64,000 nucleotides of DNA from DATAOG01 sp963753685. GTDB taxonomy: Bacteria; Pseudomonadota; Alphaproteobacteria; Geminicoccales; Geminicoccaceae. The notes under the pieces were generated by a model. That model did no database searches and had not been told where the DNA came from. It saw only the letters and a program-made list of their open reading frames with translations. Location of the stretch: NCBI GenBank assembly GCA_963753685.1, contig CAVWDE010000028.1, positions 68,915 through 132,914 of the forward strand, in the 5' to 3' direction. Positions 15,477-24,398 of this stretch are shown in pieces (the first letter of the stretch is position 1; each line of letters starts with the position of its first letter). The translations under genes and the position numbers were made by a program.

Positions 15477-17115
15477 ATGAAGGGCGTGGATACGATCGCG
15501 CGGGTTCGCCGCGAGCACTTCGTGCGCGGCAAGACGATCAAAGAGATCATGCGCGATCTGCACGTGTCGCGGAACACGGTGCGCAAGATCCTGCGGTCGG
15601 GGGCGACGGCGTTCGCATACGAGCGCACGGTCCAGCCGCAGCCGCGGTTGGGGCCCTAGCGCGCAGAGCTGGAACACCTGCTCTAACGGTGAACGCGGCG
15701 CGACCCAGCCGGGAACGGCTGACGCTGATGCGGATCTTCGAGGACCTGCGGCGGCTCGGCTATGTCGGTGGCTACGATGCGGTGCGCCGCTACGCGGCGT
15801 CGTGGCGGCGCCGGGAGAACGCGGCGACGGCTGCGGCCTTCGTGCCGTTGTCGCCGCACGTGCTTCGTGCTTCGCCATACCACAGCGGTGCATCTGCTCG
15901 AGGCTGGCGTCGAGGTCAACGTGATCCGCAGCTGGCTCGGCCACGTCAGCCTCGACACGACCAATCGCTATGCCGAGATCAACATCCGCTCGAAAGAGGC
16001 GGCACTGCGGGCCTGCGCGCCGCCAACCACCACCTCGGCGGCGTTCCCCCGAAAACTCGTATGGCGCGACGACACTGCCCTGCTCGACTGGCTTGCCTCG
16101 CTCTGAACGATATGTGGCCAGACGGCGCCGCCGAGCGGCATGATCGATGGACAAGACAACCTCTGGCCACATAACGCCGAGCGGCACAGAACTACGACAA
16201 CATGAAGACCGCCGTGGACACGGTCTTTGTCGGCAAGGAGCGCACCTACAACCGCCGCTTCCTGCAGATGTGCGCGCACTACCTGGTCGAGCCGGTCGCG
16301 TGCAGCCCAGGCGCGGGCTGGGAGAAGGGCCAGGTCGAGAACCAGGTCGGCGTCGCCCGGCAGCGGCTGTTCACGCCCAGACTGCGGTTCAAGAGCTACG
16401 AGGAGCTCAACGCCTGGCTGCTCGACCGGTGCGTCGCCGGTGCCAAGGCGCAGCCACATCCCGAGGTCCGCGACCGCACGGTCTGGGAGATGTTCGAGGC
16501 CGAGCGGGCCAACCTGGTGCCCTATGCCGGGCCGTTCGACGCCTTCCACGCCATTCCCGCCACGGTCTCGAAGACCTGCCTGGTCCGCTTCGATAACAAC
16601 AAATACTCGGTCCTGGCGAGCGCCATCGCGCCATCGGCCGACCGGTCGAGATCCGAGCCTACGCCGAGCGGATCGAGCTGCGCCGGGACGGCCGCGTCGC
16701 CGGCGAGCAGCGCCGCGTCTTCGGTCGCGGCCAGACCGTGTATGATCCCTGGCACTACGTGCCGGTGCTGGCCCGCAAGCCGGGCGCGCTCAGGAACGGG
16801 GCGCCGTTCAAGGACTGGGTGTTGCCGGCATCGCTCGAGCGCGTGCGCCGCAAGCTCCGTGCCGCGCCCGGTGGCGACCGTCAGATGGTCGACATCTTGA
16901 GCGCGGTGCTGACCGACGGCCTCGCCGCGGTCGAGGCGGCCTGCGCCGAGGCGCTCGGCGAGGGCGTCCATTCCGCCGATGTCATCCTCAACATCCTGGC
17001 GCGGCGGCGCGAGCCGGGACTGCCTCTGACGATCACGACGCCCGACACGCTCCGGTTGCACTGCGAGCCCGCGGCCGACTGCGCCCGCTATGACACCCTC
17101 AGGAGGGCCATCTGA
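15477..17115 (+). pseudogene. istA: IS21-family transposase istA, multiply broken
   Basis: The N-terminus is MKGVDTIARVRREHFVRGKT followed by an HTH (IKEIMRDLHVSRNTVRKIL). A TAG at 15658 ends the first frame. It resumes with RLTLMRIFEDLRRLGYVGGY, is interrupted near 15850 by integrase sequence, and continues at 16202 with DTVFVGKERTYNRRFLQMCA and WEKGQVENQVG. It shifts frame again near 16625 and ends with YDPWHYVPVLARKPGALRNG and LRLHCEPAADCARYDTLRRA. The catalytic D and E regions are partly absent. The last codons overlap the istB start at 17115, as in intact IS21 elements. Confidence 0.8.
15855..16106 (+). pseudogene. Tyrosine recombinase (integrase), C-terminal fragment
   Basis: Encodes HTTAVHLLEAGVEVNVIRSW, LGHVSLDTTNRYAEINIR and a normal end (TALLDWLASL). 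The catalytic tyrosine (TNRY) and the H/W-type LGH motif are present; the N-terminal half with the first catalytic Arg is missing. After the stop, TATGTGGCCAGA (from 16111) and TCTGGCCACATA (ending 16174) form an inverted pair, probably the terminal region of its parent element. It is embedded in istA. Confidence 0.8.
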
Positions 17116-17350
17116 TGGAGCGTTCCGAGATCCTCGCCGCCATGGGCGGGCTCAAGCTCTTTGGCATGAAGGCGGCCTACGACGAAATCGTCGCCACGGC
17201 CGTGAAGCGTCAGCACGAGCCACAGCGGATCATCGGCGACCTGCTCACCGCCGAGATCAGCGAGAAGCAGGCGCGCTCGATGAGGTATTAGCTCACCATC
17301 GCCAAGCTGCCCTTCGCCAAGGAGATCGACGAGTTCGTCTTCGCCGACAC
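17115..17350 (+). pseudogene. istB: IS21-family helper ATPase istB, N-terminal fragment
   Basis: Encodes MERSEILAAMGGLKLFGMKA, YDEIVATAVKRQHEPQRIIG and KQARSMRY, then a premature TAG at 17289. The following bases would still encode LTIAKLPFAKEIDEFVFADT. Similarity stops at about 17350, where the minus-strand ISAs1-type transposase begins. The Walker A region is gone, so it is inactive. Confidence 0.8.
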
Positions 17351-18439
17351 GGAAGCGAGGAGGTTGAGGAGGAAGGCGTCGTCCCAACCGGCGCGTTTGA
17401 TCTTGCCGCGGGTCGAGCCGTGGTTGCGGTTGGCGCGCAGGACGTTGAGGGCGAAGCGGCGCAGGCGGGCGAGGTTTTCGGGCGCGTGATCCTTGCGCGC
17501 GCGGGCCTGGCCCTCGTCCAGGACCACGTCCAGCACCCAGTGCAAACAGTTTTCGATCTGCCAGTGGGTGCGCACGACCTCGAGGAAGCGCGCGGCGGTG
17601 AGCCGCCGGGAGAGCAGATAGTAGCGCGTCGCGGTGGTCGCCCGGCCGTTGTGCGCGCGCGTCGCGGTGACCTTGCCGATCGCCTTGAGCCCGGGAAAGC
17701 CGTGGGTTTCGGCGAGCCAGGCGACGTCGTGGATGATCGCGGCGCGACGGGTCTCGATCCGACCATGGTCGCCGTCGGTGGTGCTGGCGACCTCGTCCGC
17801 CGCGGCCGCGGGGTCGTCGAGGAGCAGGCGCACGTCCTCGAACAGCGCCGGCCGGTTGGCCTTGAGCGCCAGCACATCGTCGCCGCCGCGATCGAGGATC
17901 GCCTGCGCCGTGGCCTTCTGGGCGTGCATCGCGTCGGCGGTGACGATGCAGCCGTCCACCGCCAGCAGGGCGAGCAGCTCCGGCACGGCCGGGATCTCGT
18001 TCGACTTGCCGTCGACCCGCAGCTGGCCCAGCACCAGGCGCGTCTCGCACGCCCAGGCGCTGCTCAGATGCAGTGGCGCGCGGCCCTGCTGGCGGTCGAA
18101 CGAGCGGCGCGCCGTCTTGCCGTCGAGCGCGACCACGCCTTGGACCCGTTCCGACAGGGCCGCGAGGTAGCGCGCAAAACTGGCTTCGAAGCCCAGGGGA
18201 TCGAGCAGCCGAAAGATCCGCGAGAAGGTGTCGTGGCTCGGAATCCCGCCCGGCAATCGCAGAAACCGCCGCAGCAGCGGCTCCTTGCTCCGCCCGAACA
18301 GCGCCATGTCCACACAGCCTTCGGCACCGCACACGGTCGCGAGCAACGCGATCATCACGATCTCATCGAGTTCGTGCCGCTGGGCGTTGCCGGTCCGCGG
18401 GTCCTCGAGCTCGGCAAAACAGGCCCGAAACCACTCCAT
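17288..18439 (-). CDS. ISAs1-family transposase with a chimeric C-terminus
   Basis: A 383-residue ISAs1-type transposase: FAELEDPRTGNAQRHELDEI, VALDGKTARRSFDRQQGRAP (catalytic D), GCIVTADAMHAQKATAQAIL, THWQIENCLHWVLDVVLDEG (catalytic E region), ending GWDDAFLLNLLAS. The last 20 residues (VSAKTNSSISLAKGSLAMVS) are not transposase: they are the antisense of istB codons at 17288-17350, so the element has lost its own 3-prime end. The family's core residues are intact. Its upstream flank 18440-18560 shows no inverted repeat that I can pair. Confidence 0.88.
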   Translation of the reverse strand: MEWFRACFAELEDPRTGNAQRHELDEIVMIALLATVCGAEGCVDMALFGRSKEPLLRRFLRLPGGIPSHDTFSRIFRLLDPLGFEASFARYLAALSERVQGVVALDGKTARRSFDRQQGRAPLHLSSAWACETRLVLGQLRVDGKSNEIPAVPELLALLAVDGCIVTADAMHAQKATAQAILDRGGDDVLALKANRPALFEDVRLLLDDPAAAADEVASTTDGDHGRIETRRAAIIHDVAWLAETHGFPGLKAIGKVTATRAHNGRATTATRYYLLSRRLTAARFLEVVRTHWQIENCLHWVLDVVLDEGQARARKDHAPENLARLRRFALNVLRANRNHGSTRGKIKRAGWDDAFLLNLLASVSAKTNSSISLAKGSLAMVS

Positions 18440-18712
18440 GCCGTCCTCCTCTGCAACCGAGACGGCAAGATCAGAAGCATCTTTCTACATAAAAAGATTC
18501 AACAAATTTCTTGTGCAATTCCCCTGCCTCTTTGGGCGGTCTCATCGCGATCCTCCTTGACGACGTTGGCGCTGTCCAGAGAGCATCGTCTGCGATCAGC
18601 AGGTGGTGCAGTTCCGCAACGGCTGCGGCCGACACTCGGAGACCTCGAAAAACCCTGGCGGCTGCGGGGTGGATGTGATGCATCCGCGGCGGATGACAGC
18701 GGAGCGGTGCTG
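18440..18712. other. Intergenic junction between ISAs1-type and IS5-type elements
   Basis: About 270 bases. The first 90 are AT-richer (AAAAAGATTCAACAAATTTC) and resemble the promoter side of the ISAs1-type element. The rest leads into the IS5 gene. No gene is supported. Confidence 0.4.
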
Positions 18713-19648
18713 ATGGCGGGGCAGCCGGGGTTCTTCGATGTGGATCGGCGGTATGGGGCGTTGTCGGCAGCGGGCGACCCCCTCGAGCGGCTGGCGCTGG
18801 TGGTCGACTTCGAGCTGTTCCGGGACGAGCTGGACGCGGCGCTGGCGCGCTCGGACCGGACCAAGGGCGGCCGGCCGCCCTACGACACGGTGCTGATGTT
18901 CAAGGTCCTGGTGCTGCAGACGCTGTACACGCTCTCCGATGACCAGACCGAGTATCAGATCCGGGACCGGCTGTCGTTGATGCGCTTCCTCGGGCTCGCG
19001 CTCGAGGACCGGGTGCCGGACGCCAAGACGGTCTGGCTATACCGCGAGCAGCTGACCCAGGCCGGCGCGGTCGAGCGTCTGTTCGCGGGGTTCGATGCCG
19101 CGTTGCGTGCTGCCGGCTACCTTGCGATGGCCGGCCAGATCGTGGATGCGACCGTGGTCGAGGCGCGCCGGCCGCGGACCGAGCTCCTGATCCCGATGTT
19201 TGGCTACAAGAACCACCTCGGGATCGACCGCCGGTACGGCTTCATCCGCGGCTTCACGGTCACCGACGCCGCGACCCACGACGGCGGCCAGCTCGGCCGG
19301 CTGCTCGATCCCGACAACACCGCGAGCCCGGTCTGGGCCGACACCGCCTATCGCTCGGCGGCCAACGTCGCGCTGCTGGCGCGGCGCGGGCTGGTGCCCC
19401 GGTGCCCCAGTTCCAGCGCGCCAAGCCGCGCGGCCGGCCGATGCCAGCCCACATCGCCCGCGGCAACGCCACCCGGGCGCGGGTCCGGGGTCGCGGTCGA
19501 GCACGTGTTCGCGACCCAGAAATGCCGCCTTGGCCTGCTCATCCGCACGGTCGGCCTGGCGCGGGCGACGACCAAGCTCGGGCTTGCCAACCTGGTCACC
19601 AACATGCGCCGGCTGACCTGGCTCGAACTGCGGCCGCAGCCCGCCTGA
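18713..19648 (+). pseudogene. IS5-family transposase, internally deleted and double-frameshifted
   Basis: Starts MAGQPGFFDVDRRYGALSAA, then KGGRPPYDTVLMFKVLVLQT and QIVDATVVEARRPR. It then jumps to TELLIPMFGYKNHLGIDRRY, so about 40 residues usual between these blocks are absent. Around 19400-19490 the reading is shifted: QFQRAKPRGRPMPAHIARGN is encoded one frame over, and the original frame returns at VEHVFATQKCRLGLLIRTVG. The ORF thus stays open by two compensating shifts. DDE residues flank the damage, but the deletion probably inactivates it. It is the source of the fragment at 15231-15335 or a close relative. Confidence 0.8.
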
Positions 19649-19999
19649 TTTCAACCGAAGAGCGCAAGAATTACCGGTCAATATCGCCGATAGGCAAATC
19701 ACCACCTTCCCATCACAACGTCGCCATGATCAGCCCTCTCACCGGCCTCAATCAGCCCAGAAAACCCAGTTCTTCGAGGTCTCCGCGTGGCGCGCCGATC
19801 TCCTTCTCGGAGCAGGCAACCGAATCCAGTATCCACACCGCCACCACGGTGACCACCCCGGGCGCCGCCTCAATGTTGAGCCACCTCCCCAGATCCTGCC
19901 CTACATGGGCAGAATGACCCCGAGATTGCCCTCGGGCTCCCACTATCAACCCTCTCACCGGCCCCGATTCGTAAAAGGCCGACTCTTCGAGGTGTCCGC
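19649..19999. other. Intergenic region with an imperfect direct repeat
   Basis: About 350 bases between the IS5 gene and the GT39 stop. Two related blocks, 19725-19789 and 19942-20003, share ATCARCCCTCTCACCGGCC and CTCTTCGAGGTSTCCGC-like cores about 215 bases apart. This looks like the tail of an unidentified IS with a duplicated end. No gene is supported. Confidence 0.4.
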
Positions 20000-21694
20000 C
20001 TAATCCGGCTGTGTGGTGGCCTCGACGCGGTAAATCTTCACTTTCGGATCGACAGTGGCCGTGTCGTCCGGAAGTGATGTCAAATCGTTATAAAAGAACT
20101 CTGCTACAAGTTCATATTTGCTATCCAACAACGTACTCATCCAGTCTGGCAAATCGAGGCGACCTCTTGTCACGGACGGCACCTCATCAGTATAGACTAC
20201 GTATTTCAGGCCATTATCTACGAGCTCAGCTAAGGCGCGCCGAGCGTTGTCAGTTGCTTGCTTGACGGTTATGTCGCCTAGCTTCGACAGAGGCAGGTAT
20301 GCGACATCATAACATGGACGCGTGTCACGGCGCTGTGAATGGAAAGCTACCAAGTCGGCACAATTCAGCAAAACGGGGCTGATATATTGGATGTTAAGTG
20401 CCAACTTAGTTCCTTGGGGAATCTTGCTTTCGATCCACTCTCTGGCTAACTCGCGGGTTGGCGGCCTCAGCAATGCTTCCTCATACGTCAGGAATGCTTT
20501 GAGATTAGCGGCCGCCGTTGCTAGTAGCGCCAATGTCGTGGCCACGGCCGACGCATTTGACCAAGATGTCCGAGGGGAACGGTTGGCGATGTATCGACCC
20601 GCAGCCACAATGGGTGCGCTCGCCGCGAGCAGCAAAACCGGATATGCAGGCGCAACGTATCTGCTCGCCCAGAAGAATAGGAACAAAGGTTGGATCACGA
20701 GAACCGCGGCAGCGAAGCTCAATGGTACCCAGGCAATCGGTCGTCTATGCCAAGATGTCCAGATAAAGCCGATGAGAGCCAGGCTCGCCAACACCGACCC
20801 CAGCCCGTAGGGTTCAAATAGGGATGCAAAGTACCAGGATACATTCGTGATGTAATCCACGTTGGATCCGAAGGCGGATTCATGCCTGACGAGCTCGGAA
20901 AGCTCATCAAGCCCTTGGTGCCAGTGCCAGACACCGCCAAAGTTGAGGATCAAAAAGGTGACGCCACCGGCCGCTGCGGCCGTCGCGAGGTCGGCGACCC
21001 AGGGCAGCCGCTCGGCGCGCCTCACTCTCAGTGCTCGATCACGAAGAAGTAGAGCGAGCACCGCGGGGAAGAGCAACAGCGCGAGCGCGTAGACCGCGGC
21101 CACGGCTGCTCCCACAGCTGCCCCCGCTCCGAGCACGTCGCGCCGCCGGGTCGATGTGATTGCACGTGTCATAAGAAGCAGAGCCAGAGTCGCCAGACAG
21201 GTGCTCAGTGACCAGCCGCGGAGGTTGTTGGAGACAATGACCAGCTGGGGCGAGACCGCGACCAGCATAGCGCCTCCGAGGCCCACTGCCGGGTCCCAAA
21301 CGCGCCTGCCTAGCAGGTAGGTTAATGGAACCGTCGCGACACCCGCAACCAAGGAGACCAATCGGCCGGCAAAAAGGAGGCTGCGGGGATCGGCTCTAAA
21401 GGCCTCCTTCAGGTCGGCAACGCTATGGAATACCCCGGTCGCCAAGCCCATAACGAAGTAGGAGCCTTCGGCGACGAAGATAAGATAGCGGTTGAGGAAG
21501 GGTTGCGAGGCACCGCCGCATGGTGGAAAACAGCCTATCGCCCTCCAGATGTCGTGCCCCTCGTCATAGTGAAGGGTCACGGGATAGAACTGACCGGGCA
21601 ACCGCATGAGGATGGCGATCACCACGAGCAAAAACAGCGTCCAGAGCGCCAAGTCCGATCGGGTTTTCGCCAAGCCGCCCATCGCCTGCTTCAT
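20000..21694 (-). CDS. GT39/ArnT-like membrane glycosyltransferase
   Basis: A 564-residue polytopic membrane protein. The first periplasmic loop carries the acidic motif HYDEGHDIWRAIGC after helix 1 (LALWTLFLLVVIAILM), as in dolichyl/undecaprenyl-phosphate-sugar transferases (PMT_2). About ten hydrophobic helices follow (for example VSLVAGVATVPLTYLLG, LALIGFIWTSW, AAVLVIQPLFLFFW), then a soluble C-terminal domain from about residue 410 (PPTRELAREWIESKIPQG). Members transfer a sugar from a lipid carrier to a glycan or lipid in the periplasm. It is transcribed away from the rest of the polysaccharide cluster at 22863-27294, which it probably serves. Substrate unknown. Confidence 0.85.
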   Translation of the reverse strand: MKQAMGGLAKTRSDLALWTLFLLVVIAILMRLPGQFYPVTLHYDEGHDIWRAIGCFPPCGGASQPFLNRYLIFVAEGSYFVMGLATGVFHSVADLKEAFRADPRSLLFAGRLVSLVAGVATVPLTYLLGRRVWDPAVGLGGAMLVAVSPQLVIVSNNLRGWSLSTCLATLALLLMTRAITSTRRRDVLGAGAAVGAAVAAVYALALLLFPAVLALLLRDRALRVRRAERLPWVADLATAAAAGGVTFLILNFGGVWHWHQGLDELSELVRHESAFGSNVDYITNVSWYFASLFEPYGLGSVLASLALIGFIWTSWHRRPIAWVPLSFAAAVLVIQPLFLFFWASRYVAPAYPVLLLAASAPIVAAGRYIANRSPRTSWSNASAVATTLALLATAAANLKAFLTYEEALLRPPTRELAREWIESKIPQGTKLALNIQYISPVLLNCADLVAFHSQRRDTRPCYDVAYLPLSKLGDITVKQATDNARRALAELVDNGLKYVVYTDEVPSVTRGRLDLPDWMSTLLDSKYELVAEFFYNDLTSLPDDTATVDPKVKIYRVEATTQPD

Positions 21695-21804
21695 CCGCGG
21701 TGTTCCTGACCGAGTTCAGAGAGATGTGAGAGAGCCCTCTGGATGAGGGGGCGGGGATCTCCGAGGCTGTGGGTCACGACAACGCCACGCGCAAGGAGAT
21801 CCCC

Positions 21805-22800
21805 ATGCAGGTTTTCGGCCTGCGGCGCCAAGTCTATCAGGCGGCCCGGCTGGCGTCGCGCCTGGCCGCACGCCCCCAGGACGGCGAACCGGCCAGGCGC
21901 GATGCGCTGCGGCGCTGGCGGGGCGCCCCGCGCCGCCGGGCTCAAGGCCCTGCAGGCCGCCGCCGCGGTCGGCGTGCCGGCGAGCACGCTGTGCCGCTGG
22001 GCCAGGCAGCCCGTATCGCGCTCGCGGGCGCCCAGGCACAGGCGTCAGCCGCGCTGGCCATCGGCCACGGTGCGCGCGCTCGAGCGCCTGCGTCACGACT
22101 TCCCGATGTTGGGGCAAAGCCAAGCTCGGGCCGCTGCTGCGCGCCGAAGGCCATGCCGTCTCCGACGGCACCGTGGGCCGCATCCTCAAGGCGCTGATCG
22201 CGCGTGGCGTCGTTGAGCCGGCGCCGCACGTCCGCCGTCAGCTCGGCCGCCGCCGCGGCCCCGCGAGGCGCCACGCGCTGCGCCTGCCCGAGGGCTTCAA
22301 GGCCAAAACGCCCAGCGCCCTGATCCAGGTCGACACGCTCACCGTCAACCCCACCGGCGAGCGCAGCCTCAAGCAGTTCATCGCCTACGATCCGGTCGCC
22401 CACTTCAGCATTGCCCATGCCTGCCGCCGCGCTACCAGCTAAGCCCTTTTCCTCGACCACCTGGTCGACGCGTTCCCCTCCCCGGTCCAGGCGATCCAGG
22501 TCGACGGCGGTTCCGAGTTCATCGCCGCCTTCGAGACCACCTTGCGGCCAAGGGCATCCGGCTGTTCGTCCTGCCGTCCAAGTCCCCCGAGCTCAACGGC
22601 GCCGTCGAGCGCGCCAACGGCGCCTGGCGTTACGAGTTCAACGCCTGCTACGATCTCCCCCCCGGCTCGCCGACCTGAACCGCCGGATCGACAGCTTCGC
22701 TCATCTCTACAACCACGATCGACCCCACGGCGCCTTGCGCGACCTCACCCCGGCCGCCTACCTTTCCCGCACAGCCCAGGAGACCTCGCTTTCTCACTGA
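21805..22800 (+). pseudogene. IS481-family transposase, multiply frameshifted
   Basis: Pieces in several frames: MQVFGLRRQVYQAARLASRL, GVPASTLCRWARQPVSRSRA, EGHAVSDGTVGRILKALIAR, LIQVDTLTVNPTGERSLKQF (first catalytic D), AFPSPVQAIQVDGGSEFIAA (second D), KSPELNGAVERANGAWRYEF (E) and NHDRPHGALRDLTPAAYL. A stop at 22441 and at least three shifts break it. The order and spacing match a single rve-domain transposase. It lies between two divergent polysaccharide genes. Confidence 0.8.
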
Positions 22801-22862
22801 CCCTGAAGCCATACGTTCCCTTGCCAGAGTGGCAAAGATGCTTTACGCTCGGTTTACTAGGG

Positions 22863-23637
22863 ATGACGGTTGGTGAATGTCAAGCGGTAGCCCCAGCGGC
22901 GATGGCCCAGGAGTCCCCAAGATGCGATGCATCCGAGCCAGCTTCCGCTGGTCCGGGCGGACTCGCACGGACCTGGGTCGTCGTGCCTGCCTTTTGCGAA
23001 GGTACGGTGATCGGCTCTGTGGTGAAAAGCTTGGTAGCAGCCTTCCCCAACGTTGTTGTCGTAGATGACGGGTCGGCCGATGATACCTGGATGGCAGCCC
23101 TCCAGGCTGGTGGGGTGGTGCTCCGGCACCCGGTCAACCTTGGTCAGGGCGCGGCGCTTCAAACCGGCATCATCTTCGCCCTGAGTTCGAGGCGCGGCCT
23201 ACATCGCGACCTTCGACGCCGACGGGCAACATCACGCGGCAGATCTGTCGCGAATGCTGGCCGTTCTCCGGGACAGCCGACTTGACATTGTGCTTGGTAG
23301 CCGCTTTCTGGGGATGACAGAGAACTTGCCGGTTATTCGCAGGCTCGTTCTCAAGGCGGCCGTGTGGTTCACCACTTTAACGTCGGGTCTGCGGCTCACC
23401 GACACCCACAACGGGCTTCGAGTGATGACGGGTGAGGCAGCACGCCAACTCCACATCGTGCAGGACCGGATGGCGCATGCTTCTGAGATTATAAACCAGG
23501 TGGCAAAGCTTCATCTGAAATATCGGGAGGTGCCGAATACCGTATCTTACTCTTCTTATTCTCGGAGCAAAGGACAGAAGATCGGCGGCGTATTCCGAAT
23601 ATTGACTGATCTCACGTTGGCGAGGTTGGTGCGATGA
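22863..23637 (+). pseudogene. GT2 family glycosyltransferase with one frameshift
   Basis: The N-terminal part has a GT-A fold: WVVVPAFCEGTVIGSVVKSL, NVVVVDDGSADDTWMAALQA and HPVNLGQGAALQTGI. After a one-base shift near 23190 the second frame continues GAAYIATFDADGQHHAADLS (the DxD metal site) and IVLGSRFLGMTENLPVIRRL, with the typical end NTVSYSSYSRSKGQKIGGVF. Joined, it makes a dolichyl-phosphate-mannose-synthase-like enzyme of about 257 residues. It is coupled to the next gene by an ATGA overlap at 23634. A single indel in an otherwise well-kept gene could be a sequencing error. Confidence 0.85.
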
Positions 23638-23969
23638 TTATTAAGATAATCCTGACAATTCCCTTGGTCATCTTGATGTTTTACGCGGTGGTTCAGCAGG
23701 TATCGGGTAATGCTCTGCGCTGGGCAGTTCTCATTAGCCTGTGTATAGGCGCATCATTCGTTTGGTTTGACAACGTCACTACCCAGATTGCGAATTTAGT
23801 TGGTGTAGGCCGCGGGGCCGATCTCTTGATGTATTTCTGGGTAGTTGTTACGTTGACGATTCTCCTTCTATTTTACTTAAAGATGGTTCAACTGCAGCGG
23901 AAGATCACGATCCTGACGAGACAGATTGCTCTATCATCGCCATTCTATCCGAAGCAACTGGAGAGATGA
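23634..23969 (+). CDS. DUF2304 membrane protein
   Basis: 111 residues with three hydrophobic helices (IILTIPLVILMFYAVV, LRWAVLISLCIGASFVWF, GADLLMYFWVVVTLTILLLF) and a short charged end (LKMVQLQRKITILTRQI). DUF2304 proteins commonly follow GT2 glycosyltransferase genes in polysaccharide clusters, and the start overlaps the GT2 stop here (ATGA). Likely a membrane partner of the glycosyltransferase. The lower GC of this gene and the next suggests a transferred block. Confidence 0.85.
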   Translation: MIIKIILTIPLVILMFYAVVQQVSGNALRWAVLISLCIGASFVWFDNVTTQIANLVGVGRGADLLMYFWVVVTLTILLLFYLKMVQLQRKITILTRQIALSSPFYPKQLER

Positions 23970-23975
23970 ATCGTT

Positions 23976-24329
23976 ATGGGTGGAGTGCACGCTCTGTCTT
24001 TGAGTGCTACTGTCTTTTTGTTGTGCGTGGGGCAGATTTTGTTCAAGCTCGCGGCTGAAAAAGTTGACAAAGCTTCTGGGATAGTTTATTTCATTCTATC
24101 AATGGTGTCTTGGCAGATGATATTAGCCTTGGTGATCTACGGTGTGGCAACCGTTCTTTGGGTATATCTGCTAAGCGAGGTACCGCTAAGCCGCGCCTTT
24201 CCCTTCAACGCACTGGCGTTCGGTATAGTTCCCCTGTTGGGCTGGTGGCTGTTCGGTGAGTTTATTGGGCCCAATTACGTGGCTGGTATGGTGCTGATCG
24301 GTTCGGGCCTGTACTTCATTGTGAGGTAA
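23976..24329 (+). CDS. EamA/SMR-like small transporter (ArnE-like)
   Basis: A 117-residue protein with four hydrophobic helices: LSATVFLLCVGQILFKLAA, WQMILALVIYGVATVLWVYL, PFNALAFGIVPLLGWWLFG and YVAGMVLIGSGLYFIV. The pattern (GQILFKLA, SEVPLSRAFPF) matches ArnE-type flippase subunits of the drug/metabolite superfamily, which move lipid-linked sugars across the membrane. GGAGAGA precedes ATG 23976, 6 bases after the previous stop. It probably supplies the lipid-linked sugar used by the cluster's periplasmic transferases. Confidence 0.85.
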   Translation: MGGVHALSLSATVFLLCVGQILFKLAAEKVDKASGIVYFILSMVSWQMILALVIYGVATVLWVYLLSEVPLSRAFPFNALAFGIVPLLGWWLFGEFIGPNYVAGMVLIGSGLYFIVR

Positions 24330-24398
24330 TCCAAGAGACCGCCGGAATTGCCGAGCTAACGTGCCGACGAAAAGCGCGGCAAGGGGCAGGATCGAGGA

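Larger units (their letters stand above)
15378..17355 (+). mobile_element. IS21-family element, degenerate and interrupted
   Basis: The left end TGTTGACCCCCTGAG at 15378, with a second TTTGACCCC at 15413, is typical of IS21 termini. It carries istA- and istB-like genes, both broken. istA is interrupted by a tyrosine recombinase fragment (15855-16200). istB is cut at about 17350 by the ISAs1-type element. No right end was found, so the element is dead. Confidence 0.8.

Noticed and set aside
17090..19648. An 852-codon plus-strand open frame
   Set aside because: It is the fusion of istB antisense-type sequence, the reverse of the ISAs1 transposase and the IS5 transposase. Only the part from 18713 is homologous to a real protein.
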